NCBI GenBank assembly: GCA_001247695.2
Contig: LGRX02027094.1
Span: forward strand, 1 to 64,000
Length of the DNA: 64,000 nucleotides
Source of the DNA: Cymbomonas tetramitiformis
Lineage: Eukaryota > Chlorophyta > Pyramimonadophyceae > Pyramimonadales > Pyramimonadaceae
Direction: 5' to 3'
The notes beneath the pieces are model-generated. The model was given only the letters and a program-made list of their open reading frames with translations. It made no database searches and was not told where the DNA came from. The first letter of the stretch is position 1; each line of letters begins with the position of its first letter. The position numbers were made by a program, and so were the translations under genes. Shown in pieces: positions 52,289-61,004 of the stretch.

Positions 52289-52391
52289 CGTGCGTACATT
52301 TTTGGCGCGCGTAAGCGAACTTGCCGTGCGGTTGCACATTTCCACAAAATTTACACGACGGTATATATGACGGCACCGTCGGAGTGTGACA
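52289..52391. repeat. promoter-like repeat, copy A
   Basis: About 100 bp similar to 54957-55027 and 57357-57447: shared core AACTTGCCGTGCGGTTG then an AT-rich stretch, CAAAATTTACACGACGGTATATA, then GGCACCGTCG(G/C)AGTGTG. It contains the small palindrome GACGGCACCGTC. It sits at the outer edge of the tandem element. Confidence 0.75.
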
Positions 52392-52655
52392 AGGTAGGCA
52401 GTCCACTAGCCTGGAGCAGGATAAGATCCTGTATGATTATAATATTACTGTTGATAAATAACAGGAGTCGCAGACTCATGTTTGTGACCTGCCCTTTCGG
52501 GGTTGCAAGCGCAAGCTGTTGGCTAGCTACCCAAGCACCTAGTAACCGACAACCGGAAACAGTTGTATGCTAGGCACCTTGCCTCCAGAATAAGCGACAG
52601 TCCACTTGCTTGGCGGTTGTAGTGGCACCCACTGAGCTTGAACCCATATGGCCAC
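52392..52655. other. unique 264-bp left part of the tandem element
   Basis: This stretch is present once only, before unit 1. It has no coding frame of note. It may be the part of the ancestral element lost from unit 2. Confidence 0.4.
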
Positions 52656-53183
52656 CACACAAGGGGGTTGAGTCTTAGCGGAACCTGGCTGAGCACATAT
52701 ACACCGCAGCTGGGGTGGCACAGTCCAAAGGTACTAGGGTACAGATAGGGAGGCCTGTCCGATACTGGCAGGGCGGTCCCGTTATGTAAGTTCATACAAA
52801 AACTCAAAACAGTAATAAGTAATAATCAGCTCAAGATTGAAAGTTTACTAGGCGGGGACCTGTCTACTTCTGGCCGGGATCGCCCCTTCGATATATATAT
52901 ATATATATAGATATGTTGCTAGGATGGGTGTTGCCGTTCTGCAAATACCAACTACAACTACTGCGGTTGCTTGTGTGAACTCTAGCCACTTGCAGAGTGG
53001 TGCTTGCTATGAGATTCACTGTCAGAAGTTTGTTGTTGTGGTAGAGGTCAAAGTCCAGAACCAGAGGCCATAAACAAGTCCAGAAAAAAACTAAACAGTT
53101 TGTTATTGCCACGGCGGTGGCTTCCCATTACCGCTCTGGAACACCAACAAATAGGGTGTCGGGGTATGCCAGAGCTCAGAACA

Positions 53184-54683
53184 CTATCCGATGTTCACCG
53201 TAGTCAAAAACTGCTGCTGGTGTTTCGTATACTTTTCCAGTTGTGCGCGGTTATGACTTTCTGATGTGAGAGTCGCTTGCCATGATATGTCAACTTCAGG
53301 TCTCTGGTTATCTGTACCGACCAAATTACAGGACGGCATATTAAGCGCGTGTAACCAGCGGTCAGGCTGAAGACACTTTCTCACAACGTCTTTGTTTTCT
53401 TGCTTCAAGCGGTGTAAAAAGGTTAAATGCCTATCGTTAAAAGCATAAATTAGTCGCCTTGTGGGGAAACAGAATAGCGGAGAAGCCACTTTAAATAGCT
53501 TGTCGCTCATATCCAACAAAGAAAAGAGAATTTCCTCGGAATATAAACTGGTTTTGTGCAAAAACCCCTGCTTGTAGAGTAAAGCTGCGAACATACAACA
53601 CCTGTTAGGCTCGGCAAGCGTAAAGAATAAAAAAATAAAAAGGAGAGATGCCTTACCGGTGGTAACCAATTTGAGAAATATCGGAGTTTTCAATAAAGAA
53701 GTTCCTTTGGCGGTTATACTCCACATAACGACAGTGATAGCAAAGTGGCTGTCGCATGTTTGAAAACCAACATCCGGACCGAGTGTTGCCCAATCTCTGG
53801 ACATTCCCGAAAAGTAGACGTGTTTAAAGTCTAAATACCGTTCGCGAAAAGCAAGGTCAGTAGGTTCATGCCAACAGAGTACACGACTCGAATCCATATG
53901 CCAGCGATGTTTTTCTCTCAACGCGATATTGGAAAGCTCGTTGAAAGGTAGAAGAACCTCTCGTACACGAATAACATTACCGTTGGTCGCTACCTTTTGC
54001 TGCAGGAGAAATTGGTTCATCAACTCATCGATACAACGCAACAGGCCTTGAAAATAAGAAATCAACACCGCCTTAGCGTTGGTCTGCCACGTTTGTTGTT
54101 CTCTAGTGAGCTCGGGCAACATACTAGCCGGTATACGGTGCGCCCAGAAGTGCAACTGAAACAAGTTCTCAGCAGCGCTTGCAACATCGACGAGCTCAAC
54201 GACCTCACTATTGGTTCTCACCAATTTCTCCTGCTCAGATTTCGCGTACTCTACGCAATAAGGGTTTGGTTCACTCCTATATAACCAAGCAGGGACACCG
54301 GTATGTACTGCGCTCGGATTTTTAAACGGTCCAGCAACCTCGTATCGTTTGCGGTATTTGATAACTTTTTCAAAGGTGGCTTGAAAGTTACTGGGTTTTC
54401 CTGTAAAACATACAGACGCCACGTATGAAAAGTGAGCGAAGTTACTAATCCACTTCAGGATTGCACAACACGAAATTAGGTCCAAATTCATCACATATTA
54501 TGGAAATACTCACAACATACCAATAAACTCTGTGCAGTACGAAACATAAGCGGTACGACACGTTAATGCCAACAGCCAAGCAATCTCGTCTTTGAACTCA
54601 AAGTTAGGTTTTTCACGCGTCAAAGAATTCGCCAAACGCCCAAAAATAAGGTCAAATAACATCTCATCGAAAGAACGCGGCAT
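53184..54683 (-). CDS. spliced protein of the tandem unit, copy 1
   Basis: Exons 54683-54514, 54444-53657 and 53584-53184, total 1359 nt (452 residues). The first intron (54513-54445, 69 nt: donor ATGTT|GTGAGT, acceptor GGATTAG|TAAC, phase 2) is needed to join frames. The second (53656-53585, 72 nt, donor ACCACCG|GTAAGG, acceptor TTCGCAG|CTTT) is optional, because it is a multiple of three and stop-free; if retained, it encodes an unusually hydrophobic stretch. The start may also lie upstream, where CCAG precedes the frame. The protein is Cys/His/Trp-rich and helical, and no transposase, recombinase or nuclease motif is recognised. Confidence 0.65.
53585..53656 (-). other. possible second intron of unit-1 gene (72 nt)
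   Basis: Donor ACCACCG|GTAAGG, pyrimidine-rich CTCTCCTTTTTATTTTTTTA, acceptor TTCGCAG. Length is a multiple of three without stops, so retention is also possible. Confidence 0.5.
54445..54513 (-). other. intron of unit-1 gene (69 nt)
   Basis: Donor ATGTT|GTGAGT, acceptor GTGGATTAG|TAAC; phase 2; the same site recurs in unit 2. Confidence 0.75.
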
Positions 54684-54956
54684 TGCTTGCAATATATCAC
54701 TATCAGGAATTAAAACTTGCCTCGGGTCCAACTGGTTTATATTTGGTTTCTGTGCAGGTGGAAGCTCTAACCCTTAACTTATTTGATAGGCAAACCGCTC
54801 TGACTTTATAAACAGGTAAGGACGGGTTGCTGCACGTCTTTCTGAATAGAGCGCCGCAGTACCATTTTACGTACACGATTCCACAACGATATCAACGAAC
54901 GCTAATAATTTCATCGCGCGCGGTCGATGATGACGTCATCTACTTTGTACGTCAGG

Positions 54957-55027
54957 TACATTTTCGGCGCGCGCGCGAACTTGCCGTGCGGTTGTATATT
55001 TTCACAAATTTTACACAACGGTATAAA
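54957..55027. repeat. promoter-like repeat, copy B (between units)
   Basis: AACTTGCCGTGCGGTTGTAT, then TTTTACACAACGGTATAAA. It joins the end of unit 1 to the start of unit 2 and ends at the TATA box, where copy C continues into a real gene. Confidence 0.75.
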
Positions 55028-55586
55028 CACACAAGGGGGTTGAGTCTTAGCGGAACCTGGCTGAGCACATATACACCGCAGCTGGGGTGGCACAGTCCAA
55101 AGGTACTAGGGTACAGATAGGGAGGCCTGTCCGATACTGGCAGGGCGGTCCCGTTATGTAAGTTCATACAAAATCTCAAAACAGTAATAAGTAATAATCA
55201 GCTCAAGATTGAAAGTTTACTAGGCGGGGACCTGTCTACTTCTGGCCGGGTTCGCCCTTTCATTATATATATATATATATAGGTATGTTGCTAGGATGGG
55301 TGTTGCCGTTCTGCAAATACCATCTACAACTACTGCGGTTGCTTGTGTGAACTCTAGCCACTTGCAGAGTGGTGCTTGCTATGAGATTCACTGTCAGAAG
55401 TTTGTTGTTGTGGTAGAGGTCAAAGTCCAGAACCAGAGGCCATAAACAAGTCCAGAAAAAAACTAAACAGTTTGTTATTGCCACGGCGGTGGCTTCCCAT
55501 TACCGCTCTGGAACACCAACAAAAGGTGTGTCGGGGTATGCCAGAGCTCAGATCACTATCTGTTGTTCACCGTAGTCAAAACCTGC

Positions 55587-57083
55587 TCAATAGTCAAAAC
55601 AGTGTTCCATATACCTTACCAGTTGTGCGCGGTTATAACTTTCTGATGTGAGAGTCGCTTGCCATGATATGTTAACTTCAGGTCTCCGGTCTTCTGTACC
55701 GACCAAATTACAGGACGGCATATTAAGCGCGTGTAACCAGCGGTCAGGCTGAAGACACTTTTGCACAACGTCTTTGTTTTCTCGCTTCAAGCTTGCAGTG
55801 TTCAAGGTTAAACCAGTGTTAAAAGCCAAATTTAGTCGCTTTGTGGGAAAACAGAATAGCGGAGAAGCCACTTTAAATAGCTTGTCGCTCATATCCAACA
55901 AAGAAAAGAGAATTTCCTCGGAATATAATCTGGTTTTGTACAAAAACCCCTGCTTGTAGAGTAAAGCTGCGAACATACAACACCTGTTAGGCTCGGCAAG
56001 CGTAAAGAATAAAAAAATAAAAAGGAGAGATGCCTTACCGGTGGTAACCAATTTGAGAAATATCGGAGTTTTCAATAAAGAAGTTCCTTTGGCGGTTATA
56101 CTCCACATAACGACATTGATAGCAAAGTAGCTGTCGCATGATTGAAAATTAGCAGCCGGACCGAGTGTTGCCCAATCTCTGGACATTCCCGAAAAGTAGA
56201 CGTGTTTAAAGTCTAAATACCGTTCGCGAAAAGCAAGGTCAGTAGGTTCATGCCAACAGAGTACACGACTCGAATCCATAACCCAGCGAAGTTTTTCTCT
56301 CAACGCGATATCGGAAAGCTCGTTGAAAGGTAGAAGAACCTCTCGTACACGAATAACATTATCGTTGGTCGCTACATTTTGCTGCAGGAGAAATTGGTTC
56401 ATCAACTCAGCGATACAACACAACAGGCCTTGAAAATAAGAAATCAACACCGCCTTAGCGTTGGTCTGCCACGTTTGTTGTTCTTTAGTAAGCTCGGGCA
56501 ACATACTAGCCGGTATACGGTGCGCCCAGAAGTGCAACTGAAACAAGTTCTCAGCAGCGCTTGCAACATCGACGAGCTCAACGACCTCACTATTGGTTCT
56601 CACCAATTTCTCCTGCTCAGATTTCGCGTACTCTACGCAATAAGGTTTTGGTTCACTCCTATATACCCCAGTAGGGACACGGACCCCAGTAGGGACACGG
56701 GTAACTAACGCGCGCGGATTTTCAATCCGTCCAGCAACCTCGTATCGTTTGCGGTATTTGATAACTTTTTCAAAGGTGGCTTGAAAGTTACTGGGTTTTC
56801 CTGTAAAACATACAGACGCCACGTAAGAAAAGTGAGCGAAGTTACTAATCCACTTCAGGATTGCACAACACGAAATTAGGTCCAAATTCATCACATATTA
56901 CGGAAATACTCACAACATACCAATAAACTCTGTGCAGTACGAAACATAAGCGGTGCGACACGTTAATGCCAACAGCCAAGCAATCTCGTCTTTTAACTCA
57001 AAGTTAGGTTTTTCACGCGTCAGAGAATTCGCCAAACGCCCAAAAATAAGGTCAAATAACATCTGATCGAAAGAACGCGGCAT
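55587..57083 (-). CDS. spliced protein of the tandem unit, copy 2
   Basis: Exons 57083-56914, 56844-56039 and 55966-55587, total 1356 nt (451 residues). Both introns match copy 1 in position and length (56913-56845, 69 nt; 56038-55967, 72 nt). The frame is kept through indels, including an insertion in the duplicated VPTGVRVPTGV stretch, which argues for selection on the protein. The C-terminal 25 residues differ from copy 1 because of a changed 3' end. Function unknown. Confidence 0.65.
55967..56038 (-). other. possible second intron of unit-2 gene (72 nt)
   Basis: Same donor GTAAGG and acceptor TTCGCAG as in unit 1; multiple of three, stop-free, so it may be retained. Confidence 0.5.
56845..56913 (-). 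other. intron of unit-2 gene (69 nt)
   Basis: Same donor GTGAGT and acceptor ATTAG as in unit 1, phase 2. Confidence 0.75.
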
Positions 57084-57356
57084 TGCCTGCGATATATCAC
57101 TATCAGGAATTAAAACTTGCCTCGGGTCCAACTGGTTTATAGTTGGTTTCTGTGCAGGTGGAAGCTCTAACCCTTAACTTAATTGATAGGCAAACCGCTC
57201 TGACTTTATAAACAGGTAAGGACGGGTTGCTGCACGTCTTTCCGAATAGAGCGCCGCAGTACCATTTTACGTACACGATTCCACAACGATATCAACGAAC
57301 GCTAATAATTTCATCGCGCGCGGTCGATGATGACGTCATCTACTTTGTACGTCAGG

Positions 57357-57447
57357 TACATTTTCGGCGCGCGCGCGAACTTGCCGTGCGGTTGTATATT
57401 TTCACAAATTTTACACAACGGTATAAATAGGCACCGTCGCAGTGTGC
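57357..57447 (+). promoter_or_regulatory. promoter-like repeat, copy C, of the gene at 57461
   Basis: Same core as copies A and B, then GTATAAATAGG at 57421-57431, 30 bp before ATG 57461. It is the only copy that directly precedes an intact plus-strand gene, so it is probably the original promoter. Confidence 0.7.
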
Positions 57448-57460
57448 CCATCTACCAACG

Positions 57461-58273
57461 ATGGCGGGCGCGACGATCACCCTGTGCACGCGCGATTCGC
57501 CTAGCATCTCGAAAGATCATGGCAGGTTTTGCATCAATGGCACGCGCCTGATAGACGATCTGCGCAATTTAAAACGCGCTAGCGGCAAGCCGCGCTCCGC
57601 CAAGAACAACACCCTCTGGTGCGCGTGCACCAAGACGAAACCCAACGAGCTGTGCACGTACCTGGTCGCGAATTTCACGCTCGACTGGAAGACGCACTGC
57701 GACGAGATCGACTCGACCACCAAAATCGTGTACGTCACTCCGCAGCTGGCCGAATTTCTGGCCAGATTTGCAACCGCGCACGACGTGGCCGAGGCCATAA
57801 AAAAATGGGTCGAAGGCGGGTGCGCGACGCGCGACCCCGTGCTGTTCGTCGGACGAGCGAGCGCAGGTAAAGCCGCCGCCGCTGCAGAGGTCAACGCGAC
57901 AAGCACCGTGATTCGATCCACCAACACCGTCGTAGTCGCCGAAACCGACGCTGCCGCGAACAGCTCCGGTCTGTTCGCGGATTACACGTTCGAACCGAAG
58001 ACCACCAAATCACCCACCACCGGGAGCGGGCGCGAACGGACCGAGCGATGCACCGACAATACCGACGACGGTTGTAACGGCAACGGCGCATTCGCGGACG
58101 TTACCATGGTCGACGCCGCGGAGTGTTTGTCGTTGGATGTGGAGGTGCGCAAAACCAGTGGGACCCCGGGATGCACAAAAAAGAGGTTCTCGCCCGCTTG
58201 CAAAATCCGCACCGCCTTGGAAAACGCGACCGAACGATTTGAACGTAAACGATCAGAGCGAATCTGGGCATAA
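57461..58273 (+). CDS. hypothetical protein, 270 residues
   Basis: ATG 57461 with TATA box 30 bp upstream. The first half is a compact domain with several Cys (LWCACTKTKP, ELCTYLVANF). The second half is Thr/Ser/Asn/Ala-rich and low in complexity, ending in a basic helix (ERFERKRSERIWA). No family is recognised. It lies between the tandem units and the KilA-N locus, in a region of repeated duplication. Confidence 0.7.
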   Translation: MAGATITLCTRDSPSISKDHGRFCINGTRLIDDLRNLKRASGKPRSAKNNTLWCACTKTKPNELCTYLVANFTLDWKTHCDEIDSTTKIVYVTPQLAEFLARFATAHDVAEAIKKWVEGGCATRDPVLFVGRASAGKAAAAAEVNATSTVIRSTNTVVVAETDAAANSSGLFADYTFEPKTTKSPTTGSGRERTERCTDNTDDGCNGNGAFADVTMVDAAECLSLDVEVRKTSGTPGCTKKRFSPACKIRTALENATERFERKRSERIWA

Positions 58274-58450
58274 TCGTGCTTTCATATGCATGTTAAATAT
58301 TGTACCTTGACATGGTTTAACGCTCGACCGTCTTGTCGTGCGGCTTGCGTACGCAGGGGCGCGCTGCCATCGATGCGGACCACAACGTTCAAGACATCGA
58401 GCAAACCCACACGGTGCGCGAGCGTTTGGCCTTTTACGTTAACGCGCGTT

Positions 58451-58639
58451 ATGCAAAAACGGGTCTCACACGCGATTGTTTGACTGCAGGTCACCATCGG
58501 TGCAAACACGGTCACGAACGTAGACGCCGTCGCCGCAGTCGGCATTGATGGTGTGGACGAAAACATCGCGACACCAAACGCGATCGCGACCACTACGGAG
58601 TTGGGAGAGGCGCCGCGCCGATGGGAGCGAAATGGCGAG
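58451..58639 (+). pseudogene. degenerate duplicate of the KilA-N gene first exon
   Basis: 58451-58639 parallels 58744-58938: both start ATGCAAA, have a CAG at similar depth, encode a GVDENIATPN / AVDEEIAAPN stretch and end PRRWERNG(E/K) just before a donor (GTGAAC versus GTGCGT). This copy has an in-frame TGA soon after its ATG. It could instead be an alternative upstream exon, because its donor is in the same phase. Confidence 0.55.
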
Positions 58640-58743
58640 GTGAACGTCAGCGCAATTTTGGTCATATTCGTACTTTTATATATTTATGGTTACCTTTGCA
58701 CATCGTCACGTTACTGCGCTTGATTGTCTTGTTGTGCATAAGT

Positions 58744-60442
58744 ATGCAAACGTTGGTGTGTTTTGCGCAGGCCATCGCCACTTCGAACATAGTCGTGCAC
58801 GCGAATGCCGGTGTCACGGCCGCCATCGATGATACGGACGCTGTGGACGAGGAAATTGCGGCCCCAAATCTTGTACCCGCGATTGCGAACACCTCCGACT
58901 CGGAAGAGACACCTCGCCGATGGGAGCGGAATGGCAAGGTGCGTGTCATTCGTGTCATACAATGATGACTGCCACGTGGATATATTTCGTTGGCCAACCC
59001 TATGTATAGGGGTGTTACAAGACATTTCCCATTGTAACACCCTACTGTAGAAAACCGGTAAATGCTTTAACAGACCATATGTGGTGCAGGTTTACGAATT
59101 CCGGTCCGATTTGAACACGACGATATGTTTGAACAACAAGTATGCAAATGCGCATGTTTTCTGTAAAACCAACAAAAAACGTTGGGAACATTTTTTGGAG
59201 AATAAGCATACCCGCTCAACCATCAAAGAGCTTGAAGCGCGCCTGGAAATGCCTAATGGATCCCTCATCGAACAACATCATATGGGCCATGGAGGACCTC
59301 CTACCGTCTTTGTGCATCCTGCACTTTTTCTCTGCTTGGCTCAGTGGATCTCTCCCGCCAAGCACGCCGAGGTGGCGCTCGTCTACATGCGCTACAGCGA
59401 AGGCGACGTGACGCTCGCCAAGGAGGTGCTCGAGCGCAACGACATGCTTCGTGGTACGCACACGGAAGGTCTCACACGTGAGGGCCGCCCCGGAGCCGAC
59501 GACGAGTGGGTGGTGCGACAGACCGATTCGGACCTCAAGCGCAAACGTGACTCCGAGACGATGGATCGTGACTTACAAGAACGCAAGCGTCAGCAGCAGC
59601 GACTGGACGAAGAGCACGACATTAAGATGCAGGAACGCAAACTTCAGCTGCAGAAACGCAAACTTCAGCTGCAGCAACTGGGCGAGGATCACAAAACCAA
59701 GCTGCAGCAATCGGGCGAGGAGCACACAACCAAGATGCAGGAGCGCAAAAGCAATTTCGACCACGACATGCGAGAGCGCGAGCGCGAGCAGCAGATCAAA
59801 CATATGATGGACATCAAATCCGTGCTCGAAAGCTGTCTGGACATACCCGGCATTTCGGAATCCGAGCGAGGCGTGTACCGCGCGCACATACACAACACGG
59901 TCGCGAATCTGGCAAAACTGGCGCCTGTGACGGGGGCGGGCGCGGCGGTGCCAGCGATCGCAGCACCGCCTCCAGTGCCGGCCGTCAACGTTACGGTGAA
60001 CAACAGCCCCACCAACAACCCCAGCGTCGCCACCACCACCACCAACAACGCCAACAACACCAACGAAAACGAAGCTGTCCCAGCCGCCGTCGGCGAGAAC
60101 GCTCGCGAGGTGACGCCCGAGGAGCGCCTCTGGGTCCAGTTATGGCAGAAACGAGGCACCACGGAGAACACGGATCTCACGATCGCGGATTTTTTAGCGG
60201 ATCCGAACGAGCCTGAACACGCGCGGTATTTGGAGTTGGTCAGATCCAAACCCGGCATCGTAAACACCTTCGGCCGCAGAATGGCAAAATCCTGGCGCAG
60301 AACGCACGGCATGCAAAACATACCGGAGCAGGTCGGCACGGTGCAAAACGTGCAGACCGGGTTCCACGCGCCCGGCTGCAAACGGTACTTCGAGGCGGAC
60401 CGCCCGCTGATGCGTTCGGTGGCGGTCGGTTTACTCAGGTGA
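58744..60442 (+). CDS. KilA-N domain protein, two exons, 515 residues
   Basis: Exons 58744-58938 and 59090-60442. Splicing fuses RRWERNGK to VYEFRSDLNT, which completes the start of a KilA-N domain. The domain continues with KRWEHFLENK, GPPTVFVHPALFLCLAQWIS and KHAEVALVYMRY (residues about 60-160). KilA-N domains bind DNA and are common in giant viruses. A long Gln/Lys/Arg/Glu-rich coiled coil follows (about 190-300), then an Asn/Thr/Pro-rich linker and a C-terminal module with RLWVQLWQKRGT ... YFEADRPLMRSVAVGLL. A TATA-like TTTATATATTTATG at 58676-58688 lies about 60 bp before ATG 58744. Without splicing, exon 2 has no ATG before the domain. Confidence 0.85.
58939..59089 (+). other. intron of KilA-N gene (151 nt) with hairpin
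   Basis: Donor GGCAAG|GTGCGT, acceptor TGTGGTGCAG|GTTTAC, phase 0. It contains a perfect 11-bp inverted repeat at 59010-59020/59032-59042 (GGGTGTTACAA) with an 11-nt loop, close to the acceptor. Confidence 0.8.
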
Positions 60443-60714
60443 GCGCGTGGGAATCCGCTTGGTGGCGTCGCGGAACGCCCGCGAATCCGACGTTGTCCAT
60501 CAGTCAGTTCCTGAAGGAGAATGGCGTGTCGCCGTGCGCGAGCATCCTGAAACACTTTGGCGCGCGGCTGGCTCGCGCGTGGGCGGAGACTCACACCGAT
60601 CACGAGCTGCCGCGCAGCACTCGCAAGATCGGCAGGGGCCCGAGGCAGGTCGCGCAATATTTTACCGCGGATCGCGAACTTATGCGACAGGTCTTGGGAG
60701 AACTGCGGATGTAA
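60443..60714 (+). CDS. tandem copy of the KilA-N C-terminal module, -1 frame
   Basis: Directly after the KilA-N stop (60440-60442), a frame in the -1 register encodes a second version of the C-terminal module: WESAWWRRGT, LSISQFLKENG, FGARLARAWAETH, YFTADRELMRQVLGELRM. It has no ATG, so it is either the last part of the same protein after a lost base or shift, or a relic of a partial gene duplication. Confidence 0.55.
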
Positions 60715-61004
60715 GCACGGTAAATTAAGCGCTTCGCATGAATGAACCTTCTACTAACTAATAAACAGTTGCGCGTTTAAATAAACATAAACAGTTCCCA
60801 CGACATTTAAATTCGGTTCGATTCTGCGTATAGCAGCATGTGGCGCACCTGTTTCATGCGTGTGTTGTTTGTGATCCTGCAGAAGCTCATCCCAAAAAAA
60901 TCCAAGGAACCTTCCTACCGTAATGCGATAGCTGCGCTGCGTCGTCGTGCGTGCGCCGACCACCACTGCGTTCCCGGCAGATCAAATAAAAATCGCCGAG
61001 TGCG

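Larger units (their letters stand above)
52656..55027. mobile_element. tandem element, unit 1 (2372 bp)
   Basis: Head-to-tail with unit 2, very similar along its length. Each unit starts CACACAAGGGGGTTGAG and ends TTTTACACAACGGTATAAA. It holds a non-coding part with a TA microsatellite (52890-52909) and a spliced minus-strand gene. No terminal inverted repeats or transposase motif are seen, so mobility is unproven; recombination between promoter-like repeats could have made it. Confidence 0.6.
55028..57427. mobile_element. tandem element, unit 2 (2400 bp)
   Basis: Near copy of unit 1, including the TA microsatellite at about 55264-55281 and the spliced gene. Differences include small indels (for example around 56670-56695) and a changed 3' end of the gene. 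Confidence 0.65.

Noticed and set aside
52656..57427. Classical DNA transposon or LTR retroelement
   Set aside because: No terminal inverted repeats, transposase triad, reverse transcriptase or integrase motif seen; described as a tandem element only.
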